From positions 62,001 through 126,000 of the forward strand of contig NZ_JACOPX010000011.1 in the NCBI RefSeq assembly GCF_015461835.1: DNA of 64,000 nucleotides, given 5' to 3'. Source of the stretch: Pseudomonas neuropathica (GTDB taxonomy: Bacteria; Pseudomonadota; Gammaproteobacteria; Pseudomonadales; Pseudomonadaceae). Shown one piece after another: positions 36,694-45,168 of this stretch. The translations under genes were made by a program, and so were the position numbers. Position 1 is the stretch's first letter, and each line of letters starts with the position of its first letter. Below the pieces are notes generated by a model that was not told the origin of the DNA, did not search any database, and worked only from the letters and a program-made list of their open reading frames with translations.

Positions 36694-37797
36694 ATGACGT
36701 CGTTCAACTCCGGGGCCCAACCCCAGAACCGTGCGCCTCAATCCATCGGCTTTCTGCTGCTGGACAATTTCACGCTGATTTCCCTGGCCTCTGCAGTAGA
36801 ACCTCTACGCATGGCCAACCAATTGTCTGGTCGCGAGCTGTATCGCTGGAGCACTCTTACCGTCGATGGCGGCCAGGTGTGGGCCAGTGACGGTCTGCAA
36901 ATCACGCCAGACGCCTCCATGCACAAAGCCCCGCCACTGGACACTGTGATTGTCTGCGGCGGCATCGGCATTCAACGCACCGTTACCCGTGAACACGTTT
37001 CCTGGCTGCAAAGCCAGGCGCGTCAGTCCAAGCGCCTCGGCGCCGTGTGCACCGGCAGTTGGGCCCTGGCCTGCGCCGGGTTGCTCGACGGTTTCGATTG
37101 CAGCGTGCACTGGGAATGTCTGGCGGCGATGCAGGAAGCTTTCCCGCGCGTGGCCATGAGCACCCGTTTGTTCACCCTCGACCGTAACCGTTTCACCAGC
37201 TCCGGCGGTACCGCGCCGCTGGACATGATGCTGCACCTGATCAGCCGCGATCACGGTCGTGAACTGTCCGCCGCGATCTCGGAGATGTTCGTCTACGAAC
37301 GTATCCGCAACGAACAGGATCACCAGCGCGTGCCGCTCAAGCACATGCTCGGCACCAATCAGCCGAAGCTGCAGGAAATCGTCGCGCTGATGGAAGCCAA
37401 CCTCGAAGAGCCGATCGACCTCGATGAACTGGCGGTGTACGTCGCCGTGTCGCGTCGACAGTTGGAGCGCCTGTTTCAGAAATACCTGCACTGCTCGCCG
37501 TCGCGTTACTACTTGAAGCTGCGCCTGATCCGCGCCCGGCAGTTGCTCAAGCAAACGCCGATGTCGATCATCGAAGTGGCGTCCGTGTGTGGTTTCGTCT
37601 CGACGCCGCACTTCTCCAAGTGCTATCGCGAATACTTCGGCATTCCGCCGCGTGACGAGCGCGTAGGTTCCAACACCACTCAACAAGTGGCGATGTTGCC
37701 GCTGCCGCAGGCCATCGTGATGTCGCCGCTGTCGGGGCCGATGTCGGCGTTGAGTCAGGCGCGTAATGAGTCGACGTTTGCCAGCGTAAGGCTGTAA
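36694..37797 (+). CDS. gbdR: GbdR, AraC-family activator of betaine catabolism
   Basis: A 367-residue regulator: N-terminal DJ-1/glutamine-amidotransferase-like sensor domain (about residues 17-190, with GAVCTGSWALACAGLL around the nucleophile-elbow Cys) and C-terminal AraC DNA-binding domain (about 225-330, VSRRQLERLFQKYLHCSPSRYYLKLRLIRARQLL and FSKCYREYFGIPPRDER). In P. aeruginosa GbdR senses glycine betaine and dimethylglycine and activates gbc, dgc, cbc and phospholipase genes. CdhR at 43684 is its paralogue. Confidence 0.94.
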   Translation: MTSFNSGAQPQNRAPQSIGFLLLDNFTLISLASAVEPLRMANQLSGRELYRWSTLTVDGGQVWASDGLQITPDASMHKAPPLDTVIVCGGIGIQRTVTREHVSWLQSQARQSKRLGAVCTGSWALACAGLLDGFDCSVHWECLAAMQEAFPRVAMSTRLFTLDRNRFTSSGGTAPLDMMLHLISRDHGRELSAAISEMFVYERIRNEQDHQRVPLKHMLGTNQPKLQEIVALMEANLEEPIDLDELAVYVAVSRRQLERLFQKYLHCSPSRYYLKLRLIRARQLLKQTPMSIIEVASVCGFVSTPHFSKCYREYFGIPPRDERVGSNTTQQVAMLPLPQAIVMSPLSGPMSALSQARNESTFASVRL

Positions 37798-37800
37798 GGC

Positions 37801-37880
37801 AAAAGATCGCAGCCTGCGGCAGCTCCTACAGGGATATGCGTTCCAATGTAGGAGCTGCCGAAGGCTGCGATCTTTTGATC
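37801..37880. repeat. Type B inverted repeat (copy 3)
   Basis: AAAAGATCGCAGCCTGCGGC and its complement around a 14-base loop, between the convergent gbdR and the small gene at 37886. Confidence 0.9.
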
Positions 37881-37885
37881 TGCTG

Positions 37886-38149
37886 TCAGGCGCTATGGTT
37901 TTGCTGATAGTCCGCCAATGCCGGCAGTAATTGTTTGTCGATCGCCTGGCGCACCGCCGGCTGGATACTGGCGCCGCTGGTGTACATGTCCTTGACCATT
38001 TTGCGCAGTTCAAACGCGCGAACATTATCCAGACCGCGCACCGCGCACTCGCAAGCCTTATCGGCAGTAGTGCCACTGGGCACTTGAATACCCAACGCCT
38101 TGAGCTGGCCTAACAAATCTTCCTGATCGATCAAATCGGCATACATCAT
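37886..38149 (-). CDS. Conserved hypothetical protein (PA5381-like)
   Basis: An 87-residue protein taken from the ATG at 38149 (MMYADLIDQEDLLGQLKALG), which follows AAGAAGG by about 9 bases; the longer frame to 38314 adds an unlikely basic tail. It is mostly helical with two Cys close together (DKACECAVRGLD) and the conserved-looking AFELRKMVKDMYTSGASIQPAVRQAID. No known domain is recognised. By position it matches the small gene next to gbdR in P. aeruginosa; role unknown. Confidence 0.7.
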   Translation of the reverse strand: MMYADLIDQEDLLGQLKALGIQVPSGTTADKACECAVRGLDNVRAFELRKMVKDMYTSGASIQPAVRQAIDKQLLPALADYQQNHSA

Positions 38150-38257
38150 GACGCGCATCCTTCTTCGGTAACGGAGGTCGTGGCTCGATTCTGGTAGCCA
38201 TGCGAGAGCACGGCAAGGGCGATTTGTCGCAGTGGCTGCGACGGCTATGAACAGGTC

Positions 38258-38398
38258 GTTTTCGGCTAACTCGCCGCTCAAGGGAGTGGGCACACTGAAC
38301 TCAGCTTGCAACACGAAGGTTTGGTCACCCTCGCTTGGCAGCTCCTCAACAGTACACTCTGCCCCGATCCTGTCACGGCTTGCATCGGGGCTTTTTTT
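38258..38398 (+). ncRNA. Candidate small RNA with intrinsic terminator
   Basis: A strong plus-strand terminator at 38361-38398 (GCCCCGAT...ATCGGGGC then T7) has no protein gene ahead of it on that strand. A plausible promoter, TTGTCG at 38224 and TATGAA at 38246 with 16-base spacing, predicts a transcript of about 140 nt. GTCGCAG-TGG-CTGCGAC (38226-38242) is a perfect dyad overlapping the -35 region and spacer and could be an operator. No open frame of note lies inside. Confidence 0.4.
38361..38398 (+). terminator. Orphan Rho-independent terminator
   Basis: 8-bp GC-rich stem with a 15-base loop and seven T residues; the only visible transcript it could end is the candidate small RNA. Confidence 0.8.
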
Positions 38399-38439
38399 GC
38401 CTGTGAATCAGTCAGCGATTTGTTGTTCCCGCTGACGCT

Positions 38440-38522
38440 TTCGCGAGCAGGCTCGCTCCCGCAGGTGACCGCGTTCATTCAGAGGAATGCGATTAAATGT
38501 GGGAGCGAGCTTGCTCGCGAAG
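38440..38522. repeat. Type A REP inverted pair downstream of the butyrobetaine dioxygenase gene
   Basis: TTCGCGAGCAGGCTCGCTCC and the complementary GGGAGCGAGCTTGCTCGCGA flank a 30-base loop. Confidence 0.9.
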
Positions 38523-38536
38523 AACGATGACGCGGT

Positions 38537-39700
38537 CTACCGCTGCAACACCAGAATCCGCGACAACAACTCATCCCGGTCGACGTAGCAGCCCTGAAAA
38601 TGCCGCGCCCCGGTCGCCGGATCGAAGGCATTACGCGCGTGCAACGTACGGCGATTATCGAAGCACCACAGCTCACCGGAATCAAGCCGCTGCATCAGCC
38701 GAAACCGTGGCTCGCGGGTCATCGCGATAAAGCGTCGATAAGCCCGATACAACCGAGGCATCTGCTCTACCGAGGTATCGAACGCTCCGCGCAGAAAGTT
38801 TGCCATGCGGATTTCCGCCACGCGTCCCAAGGCGTCCAAAGCGATGATCGGCGCCAGACAGCGATAGTCGCTATGGCGATCCTTGTTGCGAAACTCCACC
38901 GGTATTTCACACAGTGCCTGAAACGATGCAGGGTCTTCACTGCGCAACGCATCGGCAATCGCAAAACCGTCGACAAAAATACTCTCGCCACCCTCGGCGT
39001 CATTCACCAGGCAATGCAGAAATTGCAGCCCCGGTTGCAGCTCGCGGGTCGGTAGATCGGTGTGCAACGGCAGGTTGAAAGCGGTGTAGGCATTGCTGTC
39101 AGCATCGGCTTTGGATTGCACGTTGAACAGCACACCGAAGTTGCTCTCGCGAATGAAGGAAATGCGCTGCGCGATGAGCTTCAGTGAACCGGACTCGGTG
39201 GGCACGCCGCGTACTTGCGTCAGGCCGATGTCGCGTAAGGCGAGCAGCCATTGCAGGAGGGCGGCGTTGTCGTTCATCAATGCCGCGTATTCGAACACTG
39301 GCAACTGCAGATCGCTGCGCCACAGATAAGACTTAGGTTTGCCGGCCAAGCGTTCGGCGCGGGATTCATCGTCATAGGCATGTGCGCGCAGCCAGCCGGG
39401 ATCGAAGCGGCTGAGGTGGCCGTCCTGCCAGTCAATGCGCAGGCAGCCGTCGGTATCGATATGCGCGGCGACAGGCTTGAGGTCTTCAGCGGCGTCGACA
39501 ATCTCGAACACCTGCTCGCGGGTGACGTTGTAGACGCACTGCGCGCACGGGCAGTTATCCCGCAACCAGACGTGGTGAAACGGGCTGATGCGACCGTCAG
39601 CCCATTCAATGGCAACGCGATCCGCCAGGGTCTGCACGCCACCGAGCGCGCTGATCAACGGATAAGTACGGAAATCGGCAACAGCGGCAGCGGTGTTCAT
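38537..39700 (-). CDS. Gamma-butyrobetaine dioxygenase (TauD/TfdA superfamily)
   Basis: A 387-residue Fe(II)/2-oxoglutarate oxygenase. The N-terminal about 95 residues are the DUF971-type zinc domain of butyrobetaine hydroxylases, with WLRDNCPCAQCVYN supplying Cys ligands. The catalytic domain carries the iron motif HTD (LPLHTDLPTRELQPG near 215) and the distal His and 2-oxoglutarate Arg region in RRTLHARNAF and TGARHFQGCYVD. It would hydroxylate gamma-butyrobetaine to L-carnitine, feeding the adjacent carnitine pathway. It is the last gene of the caiX-cdhC-cdhA-cdhB cluster, 24 bases after cdhB. I recognise the family firmly; substrate follows from context. Confidence 0.88.
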   Translation of the reverse strand: MNTAAAVADFRTYPLISALGGVQTLADRVAIEWADGRISPFHHVWLRDNCPCAQCVYNVTREQVFEIVDAAEDLKPVAAHIDTDGCLRIDWQDGHLSRFDPGWLRAHAYDDESRAERLAGKPKSYLWRSDLQLPVFEYAALMNDNAALLQWLLALRDIGLTQVRGVPTESGSLKLIAQRISFIRESNFGVLFNVQSKADADSNAYTAFNLPLHTDLPTRELQPGLQFLHCLVNDAEGGESIFVDGFAIADALRSEDPASFQALCEIPVEFRNKDRHSDYRCLAPIIALDALGRVAEIRMANFLRGAFDTSVEQMPRLYRAYRRFIAMTREPRFRLMQRLDSGELWCFDNRRTLHARNAFDPATGARHFQGCYVDRDELLSRILVLQR

Positions 39701-39724
39701 GGCGGCTCCTTGCGATGGATGGAT

Positions 39725-40201
39725 TTACCTTGCAGGTGGCAGCGCGATAACGCGGCCGATGTAAGCGGGAGCAGGCAAGTCTTTCTGATCGGCGACGATG
39801 TCTTGCAGGCGGTTCAAGGTGTCCGGGCTGAACAGCGCCGAGCGCGGGCCGGAGAGATCGACGTGCAACAGCATCTGTTCGTTGCCGGCCATTTCCTGCG
39901 CATCAGCGACCTTGTGCAGGCTGTGATAGAGGTGCAGGCGTTTGCTGTCGTGGCCGATGATTTGCGTGCGTACTTCGACTTCGCTGTCGAGCTTCACTTC
40001 GTGCAGATAGTTGAGGTGCAGTTCAAGGGTGAACAGCGAGTGGCCGCTGGCTTCGCGGTTGTTGCTGTCCATGCCGAGGCGATCCATCAGGGCGTCGGTG
40101 GCGTAGCTGAAAATCAGCAGGTAGAAGGCATCGCGCAGGTGGCCGTTGTAGTCGACCCAGTCGGGGATGATTCGGGTTTGGTAGGTGGTGAGGTGAGGCA
40201 T
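39725..40201 (-). CDS. cdhB: Betainyl-CoA thioesterase CdhB
   Basis: A 158-residue hotdog-fold thioesterase. The 4HBT motif DWVDYNGHLRDAFYLLIFSYATD (about residues 14-36) carries the catalytic Asp, and LHLNYLHEVKLDSEVEVRTQI is the central helix-strand. In carnitine degradation the cleavage enzyme CdhC makes betainyl-CoA and CdhB frees glycine betaine. Its place between the dioxygenase and cdhA supports this. Confidence 0.88.
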   Translation of the reverse strand: MPHLTTYQTRIIPDWVDYNGHLRDAFYLLIFSYATDALMDRLGMDSNNREASGHSLFTLELHLNYLHEVKLDSEVEVRTQIIGHDSKRLHLYHSLHKVADAQEMAGNEQMLLHVDLSGPRSALFSPDTLNRLQDIVADQKDLPAPAYIGRVIALPPAR

Positions 40202-40245
40202 GATTTGGGTTCCGGCAGTGGGCGGGTCGTTAAGATCAAGAGCTA

Positions 40246-40404
40246 CCCCCTCACCCCAGCCCTCTCCCCCAAGGGGGCGAGGGGGAAGGGAGCCGATCGG
40301 GGGCCTTTCAAAACTTGAGTTCGGCTCGATAGATCAGGTCGGTGCGGCTCGCATAAACACCGCGGTCGGTCCCCTCTACCTCTGGGAGAGGGCTAGGGTG
40401 AGGG
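40246..40404. repeat. Type C nested palindrome (copy 3)
   Basis: CCCTCACCCCAGCCCTCTCC at the left, GGAGAGGGCTAGGGTGAGGG at the right, with only the right inner arm (GATCAGGTCGGTG) well kept. It sits inside the carnitine operon between cdhA and cdhB. Confidence 0.85.
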
Positions 40405-40426
40405 CCACGATGTCATGCCAGAAACA

Positions 40427-41392
40427 TCACTCGCTGAACGCCATCCCATGCTTCTCCTTGGTGGTCTTCACCGCCTCAAGCACCGCCAGCAAGCAATCAT
40501 CACGATAGCGTTCCAGCGCCGAAATGCTGTGCCGGCCGAGCTGATCACTGGTGCCATCAACCACATCATCAATCAACTTGTCAGTCAGTTCCGGCGCCGG
40601 TAGATAGGTCCACGGCAACTGCAGCGCCGGGCCGAATTGCGACATGAAGTGGCGCATCCCCGCATCACCACCGGCCAGCGTGTAAGTCAGGAAAGTCCCC
40701 ATGAACGACCAGCGCAGACCAGCGCCAAAGCGGATCGCATCGTCGATCTCGCCAGTGGTCGCGACACCATCGTTGACCAGGTGCAGCGCCTCACGCCACA
40801 GCGCTTCAAGCAAGCGGTCGGCGATAAACCCCGGCACTTCCTTGCGCACGTGCAGCGGACGCATGCCGAGCGATTCGTAGACTTTCATTGCGGCCTGAAC
40901 GGCCTCGGGCGCGGTGTTCTTGCCACCCACGACTTCGACCAATGGCAGCAGATAAACCGGGTTGAACGGATGGCCGACCACGCAGCGTTCAGGGTGCGTT
41001 GAACTCTCGTAGAACTCACTTGGCAGCAGGCCCGAGGTACTCGAACCGATCAACGCATTGGGCTTGGCCGCGGCGCTGATTTTGCTGTGCAGATCGAGTT
41101 TCAGTTCCAGGCGTTCCGGGGCGCTTTCCTGAATGAAGTCGGCATCGCGTACGCATTCTTCGATGGTCGCGACAAAGCGCAGACGATCCTGCGAAGCACC
41201 CGGTGCCAGACCGTTTTTCTCCAGCGCGCCCCAGGCATTGGCCACGCGTTTGCGCAGCGCCGCTTCAGCGCCGGGCGCCGGGTCCCAGGCGACCACGTCG
41301 AGGCCGTGGGCGAGGGCGCGCGCGACCCAGCCACTGCCGATGACACCGCTGCCCAGCGCGGCGAAGGTTTTGATTTCGGTGATAAAGCTCAT
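40427..41392 (-). CDS. cdhA: L-carnitine dehydrogenase
   Basis: A 321-residue NAD-dependent enzyme of the 3-hydroxyacyl-CoA dehydrogenase fold that oxidises carnitine to 3-dehydrocarnitine. The ATG at 41392 gives [22 protein letters not shown], with the Rossmann GxGxxG at residues 13-18. [12 protein letters not shown] near 120 and [20 protein letters not shown] near 140 hold the catalytic His. The longer frame to 41476 runs into a type B repeat and is rejected. Confidence 0.93.
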   Translation of the reverse strand: MSFITEIKTFAALGSGVIGSGWVARALAHGLDVVAWDPAPGAEAALRKRVANAWGALEKNGLAPGASQDRLRFVATIEECVRDADFIQESAPERLELKLDLHSKISAAAKPNALIGSSTSGLLPSEFYESSTHPERCVVGHPFNPVYLLPLVEVVGGKNTAPEAVQAAMKVYESLGMRPLHVRKEVPGFIADRLLEALWREALHLVNDGVATTGEIDDAIRFGAGLRWSFMGTFLTYTLAGGDAGMRHFMSQFGPALQLPWTYLPAPELTDKLIDDVVDGTSDQLGRHSISALERYRDDCLLAVLEAVKTTKEKHGMAFSE

Positions 41393-41417
41393 TGGATTTT
41401 TCCCGAGTAAGGTAGTC

Positions 41418-41506
41418 CCTGTAGGAGCTGCCGAAGGCTGCGATCTTTTGATCTTGATCTTGAGAAACAAAATCAAAAGATCGCAGCCTTCGGCAGCTCC
41501 TACAGG
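41418..41506. repeat. Type B inverted repeat inside the carnitine operon (copy 4)
   Basis: GTAGGAGCTGCCGAAGGCTG...TTTTGATC and its complement form a stem of about 40 bp between cdhC and cdhA. Confidence 0.9.
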
Positions 41507-41550
41507 TGAAATTTGGGGGGCAGTTAGAGCCCCATTTTTTGAGCTGAGGG

Positions 41551-42438
41551 TTAACCGCGCTGGGTCAGGCCCATTTTCTTGCGACCCTCAGCTGGGGTCA
41601 GTACGCGGGCGCCGAGGCGGCTGAGGATCTCGGTGGCGCGTTCGACCAGTTGGCCATTGGTCGCCAGCACGCCTTTGTCCAGCCACAGGTTGTCCTCCAG
41701 CCCGACCCGCACGTTGCCGCCGAGCAGCACCGCTTGCGCGGCCATTGGCATCTGCATCCGGCCAATGCCGAACCCGGCCCACACCGCATCGGCGGGCAGG
41801 TTGTCGACCATGGCTTTCATGGTGGTGGTATCCGCCGGTGCGCCCCACGGGATGCCCAGGCACAGCTGGAACAGCGGGTTATCGAGCAGACCCTCCTTGA
41901 TCATTTGCTTGGCGAACCACAGGTGACCGGTGTCGAAAATCTCCAGCTCGGCCTTCACGCCCAGCTCGGTAATGCGCTTGGCGCCGGCACGCAGTTGCGC
42001 CGGGGTGGAGACGTAAATGGTGTCGCCATCGCCGAAGTTCAGCGTGCCGCAATCGAGGGTGCAGATTTCCGGCAGCAATTCTTCAACGTGAGCCAGACGG
42101 GTCAGCGGGCCGACCAGATCGGTGTTCGGGCCGAACTCCATCGGCTTCTCGCCGGCGCCGATCTCCAGGTCGCCGCCCATGCCGGCGGTGAGGTTGACGA
42201 TGATGTCGACGTCGGCCTCGCGGATGCGCTCCATCACTTCGCGATACAGCGCCACGTCACGGCTGAACTTGCCGGTCTGCGGGTCGCGCACATGGCAATG
42301 CACAACGGTGGCGCCGGCCTTGGCTGCTTCAACGGCGGCGGCAGCGATTTGTTTCGGGGTGACCGGCACGTGCGGGCTCTTGGCGGTCGTGTCGCCAGCA
42401 CCGGTGAGTGCGCAGGTGATGATGACGTCGTGGTTCAT
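41551..42438 (-). CDS. cdhC: 3-dehydrocarnitine cleavage enzyme (BKACE/DUF849)
   Basis: A 295-residue zinc-dependent beta-keto acid cleavage enzyme that condenses 3-dehydrocarnitine with acetyl-CoA to give betainyl-CoA and acetoacetate. The start is the ATG at 42438 ([16 protein letters not shown]). [15 protein letters not shown] near 47 provides the HxH zinc ligands, TLNFGD and [14 protein letters not shown] lie in the TIM barrel, and GVGIxR-like GFGIGRMQ and [13 protein letters not shown] finish the active site. Directly downstream of caiX. Confidence 0.93.
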   Translation of the reverse strand: MNHDVIITCALTGAGDTTAKSPHVPVTPKQIAAAAVEAAKAGATVVHCHVRDPQTGKFSRDVALYREVMERIREADVDIIVNLTAGMGGDLEIGAGEKPMEFGPNTDLVGPLTRLAHVEELLPEICTLDCGTLNFGDGDTIYVSTPAQLRAGAKRITELGVKAELEIFDTGHLWFAKQMIKEGLLDNPLFQLCLGIPWGAPADTTTMKAMVDNLPADAVWAGFGIGRMQMPMAAQAVLLGGNVRVGLEDNLWLDKGVLATNGQLVERATEILSRLGARVLTPAEGRKKMGLTQRG

Positions 42439-42465
42439 GGTGCGGTTTCCTTCAGGCGTGATGGG

Positions 42466-42535
42466 TCTGTCCGCAGCCCTGTTCGGGGCTGCGAAGCTTC
42501 GGTCAGTCGCCTCTCCCATCCGGGAGAGGGGCTTT
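42466..42535 (-). promoter_or_regulatory. Two hairpins between caiX and cdhC
   Basis: CTCTCCC-ATCC-GGGAGAG (42511-42528) and CGCAGCCC-TGTTC-GGGGCTGCG (42472-42492) lie in the 108-base intercistronic gap. They may stabilise the caiX part or attenuate transcription so that more binding protein than enzyme is made. The role is inference. Confidence 0.55.
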
Positions 42536-42546
42536 TCAATAGAGGG

Positions 42547-43491
42547 TTATTTGCTGGTCAGCTGGAGATTTTCAGCGGCCGGTTTGCCATCGAACGTGGT
42601 CACACCCTCAAGCCAGCGCTGCTTGTCTTCGGGGTGATCCTTGAGCCATTGCTTGGCCGATTCGAAGGCGTCCTTGTGGTCGAGCAGCGGCTGCATCATC
42701 CGGCTCTCGTCCTCGGCGGTGAACGTCAGGTTGGTCAGCAGGCGACCAATGTTCGGGCACTGCTCGGCGTATTTCGGCGCAGTGACGGTCCACACGGTGG
42801 CCATGCCTTCGTTCGGGCCGAGGGCGTCGTCGCTGCCGGTCAGATACGTCATCTGCACGTTGACGTTCATCGGGTGCGGAGCCCAGCCAAAGAAGACCAC
42901 GGCCTCTTTGCGGCGCACCGCGCGGTCGACGGCGGCCAGCATCCCGGCTTCGCTGGACTCGACCAACTGGAATTTGCCGAGGCCGAACTGGTTCTTGGCG
43001 ATCATTGCCTTGATCTGCGTGTTGGCGCCCGAACCCGGTTCGATGCCATAGATCTTGCCGCCCAGTTCCTTCTCGAATTTGGCAATGTCGGCGAAGGTTT
43101 TCAGGCCCTTGTCCGCCAGGTAAGTCGGCACGGCGAGGGTCGCACGGGCGTCTTTCAGGCTTGGCGCTTCGAGGACTTTGACCTGATTGGCGTCGACGAA
43201 CGGGGTGATGGTCTGGGTCATCAGCGGGTTCCAGTAACCGAGGAACAGGTCCAGGCGCTGATCGCGGATCCCGGCGAAGATGATTTGCTGGGACGCGCTG
43301 GTTTGTTTGGTGTTGTAGCCGAGGCCGTCGAGCAGGACCTGGGTCATGGCACTGGTGGCAATCACGTCGGTCCAGTTGACCACGCCCATGCGCACGTTCT
43401 GGCACGCTGCCGGTTCGGCCGCCATGACGCTGGCGCTCAAGAAAGCGGTACCGCTGAGTGCAAGAACACAGCTGCTGATCAGTCGTTTCAT
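42547..43491 (-). CDS. caiX: Carnitine periplasmic binding protein CaiX
   Basis: A 314-residue OpuAC-type binding protein with a signal peptide (ISSCVLALSGTAFLSASVMAAEP, cut near 25). It parallels CbcX segment by segment: VVNWTDVIATSAMTQVLLDGLGY, GYWNPLMTQTI, GIEPGSGANTQIKAM, GWAPHPMNVNVQMTYL. In P. aeruginosa CaiX delivers carnitine to the CbcWV core, which explains why no permease gene is adjacent. It is the first gene of the minus-strand carnitine cluster and diverges from cdhR. Confidence 0.92.
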   Translation of the reverse strand: MKRLISSCVLALSGTAFLSASVMAAEPAACQNVRMGVVNWTDVIATSAMTQVLLDGLGYNTKQTSASQQIIFAGIRDQRLDLFLGYWNPLMTQTITPFVDANQVKVLEAPSLKDARATLAVPTYLADKGLKTFADIAKFEKELGGKIYGIEPGSGANTQIKAMIAKNQFGLGKFQLVESSEAGMLAAVDRAVRRKEAVVFFGWAPHPMNVNVQMTYLTGSDDALGPNEGMATVWTVTAPKYAEQCPNIGRLLTNLTFTAEDESRMMQPLLDHKDAFESAKQWLKDHPEDKQRWLEGVTTFDGKPAAENLQLTSK

Positions 43492-43582
43492 GTCGGGTTC
43501 CTCGGCAGGTCGTTTATTGTGGTTTCCGGCGTCTGATGCGCCGGTGATGCCAAGTTACGCAGCTATGCCCCCGTGAAAACGC

Positions 43583-43615
43583 ACTGCGGCGACCGGCATT
43601 TGCACTGTAGCGACC
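43583..43615. promoter_or_regulatory. Paired activator sites between caiX and cdhR
   Basis: ACTGCGGCGACC and ACTGTAGCGACC lie 21 bases apart (43583 and 43604). On the opposite strand they read GGTCGC-N2-CAGT, closely like the repeats before cbcX. They lie about 92 bases above caiX and 69 above cdhR. CdhR is the likely binder. Confidence 0.65.
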
Positions 43616-43683
43616 TGTGCGCTTGAACGCCGACGACAATCGGCGTATCAACGAGCCACGCTACCCGCCGACCGAGTGCGCCT

Positions 43684-44628
43684 ATGTCCCAGGATTTCTA
43701 TTTTTTGCTGATGCCGGGCTTCTCCGCCATCGGCTTTATCTCCGCGATCGAACCGCTGCGTGTGGCCAACCGCTTTCGCGGCGAGTTGTACCGCTGGCAT
43801 GTGCTCAGCGCCGACGGCGGGGCGGTGCTGGCGAGCAATGGCATGTCGGTCAACGCCGATGCGGCGCTGGAGCCGCTGAAGAAAGGTGCGACGTTGTTGG
43901 TGGTGGCCGGGTTTGAACCGCTGAAGTTCGCCACGCCAACCCTTGAACACTGGTTGCGGCGGCTGGATAACGAAGGCGTAACCCTCGGCGCCATCGACAC
44001 CGGCAGCTTTGTCCTTGCTGAAGCGGGGCTGCTCAATGGTCATCGGCTGACCCTTCACTGGGAAGCAATCGATGCGTTCAAGGAATCTTATCCACAGCTC
44101 AGCGTCACCCAGGAACTGTTCGAGATCGATCGTCGACGCATCACCTCGGCGGGCGGCACCGCGTCCATCGATTTAATGCTCGATCTGATCGCCCAGGCCC
44201 ATGGCCCGCAACTGGCGATTCAGGTCAGCGAACAGTTTGTGCTGGGGCGCATCCGTCCGCGCAAAGATCACCAGCGCATGGAAGTCGCCACGCGTTACGG
44301 CATCAACAACAAGAAACTGGTGCAGGTGATTGGCGAGATGGAACAACACAGCGAGCCGCCGCTGACCACGCTGCAATTGGCGGATTCGATCAAAGTGACG
44401 CGGCGGCAGCTTGAGCGTTTGTTTCGGCTGCACCTGAACGACACGCCGAGCAATTTCTATCTGCGTCTGCGCCTGGAAAAGGCCCGGCAGTTGCTGCGCC
44501 AGACCGACATGAGCGTGCTCGAAGTCAGCATCGCCTGCGGGTTTGAATCTCCGTCGTATTTCACCCGCAGCTACCGGGCGAAGTTCGCCCGCTGTCCCCG
44601 CGAAGACCGCCGTACCGCGCAGGCCTGA
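43684..44628 (+). CDS. cdhR: CdhR, AraC-family carnitine-responsive activator
   Basis: A 314-residue paralogue of GbdR. The sensor domain (residues 1-175) includes DFYFLLMPGFSAIGFISAIEPLRVANRF and TLGAIDTGSFVLAEAGLL, where GbdR has Cys and this protein Asp at the elbow position. The AraC domain (about 210-310) has VTRRQLERLFRLHLNDTPSNFYLRLRLEKARQLL and a second helix-turn-helix ending TRSYRAKFARCPRED. It activates the divergent caiX-cdhCAB genes in response to carnitine in P. aeruginosa. Confidence 0.92.
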   Translation: MSQDFYFLLMPGFSAIGFISAIEPLRVANRFRGELYRWHVLSADGGAVLASNGMSVNADAALEPLKKGATLLVVAGFEPLKFATPTLEHWLRRLDNEGVTLGAIDTGSFVLAEAGLLNGHRLTLHWEAIDAFKESYPQLSVTQELFEIDRRRITSAGGTASIDLMLDLIAQAHGPQLAIQVSEQFVLGRIRPRKDHQRMEVATRYGINNKKLVQVIGEMEQHSEPPLTTLQLADSIKVTRRQLERLFRLHLNDTPSNFYLRLRLEKARQLLRQTDMSVLEVSIACGFESPSYFTRSYRAKFARCPREDRRTAQA

Positions 44629-44629
44629 A

Positions 44630-44712
44630 ATCAAAAGATCGCAGCCTTCGGCAGCTCCTACAGGGAAATGCATTCCAATGTAGGAGCTGCCGAAGGCTGC
44701 GATCATTTGATC
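44630..44712. repeat. Type B inverted repeat (copy 5)
   Basis: TCAAAAGATCGCAGCCTTCG and its complement, between convergent cdhR and the DUF3010 gene. Confidence 0.9.
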
Positions 44713-44722
44713 TTGCTGTTGG

Positions 44723-45139
44723 TTACTTCTTCACCAACGCCGAACACGCCGCCTTATAAGCCTCATGCTGATACTTGTTCAACGTCCCCGGCAGTTCAAA
44801 ATTGTGCTTCTTCGCCTGCGCATTGATCGTCTGCGGCGACAACAACGTCACTTCACAGCCATCCAGCAGCTGCAAAATCCCCTCAATCTTGAAAGTGGTC
44901 GGCCCACCGGCAAACTCACCCTTCTTGCTGCGCTTCTTGATCGCAATCCGGTCAACCGAATTCTCCCGCACAAACGACGCCACCTGCGCCGCGAACACTT
45001 TCACGTTGGCCGCGTCGTCATCGTCTTCGAGGGCGATCTTCTTGGTGGCGAGGGGAATGTGGCTCAAGGTCGAACCGTCGAGCGCGGCCACGGCGATGAT
45101 CGCTTCGCTGCCTTTGATTTCGATGCCGCAGATGTTCAT
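44723..45139 (-). CDS. DUF3010-family protein
   Basis: A 138-residue protein with an RNase H-like start (MNICGIEIKGSEAIIAVAAL) and the family features FVRENSVDRIAIKKRSKKGEFAGGPTTFKIEGILQLL and SPQTINAQAKKHNFELPGTLNKYQHEAY. The fold suggests a RuvC/YqgF relative, but no nuclease activity is established. It ends a short minus-strand run with an XRE regulator upstream. Confidence 0.8.
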   Translation of the reverse strand: MNICGIEIKGSEAIIAVAALDGSTLSHIPLATKKIALEDDDDAANVKVFAAQVASFVRENSVDRIAIKKRSKKGEFAGGPTTFKIEGILQLLDGCEVTLLSPQTINAQAKKHNFELPGTLNKYQHEAYKAACSALVKK

Positions 45140-45168
45140 GGGGAATTCCTTGAAGTGAGGAGGGCAGC

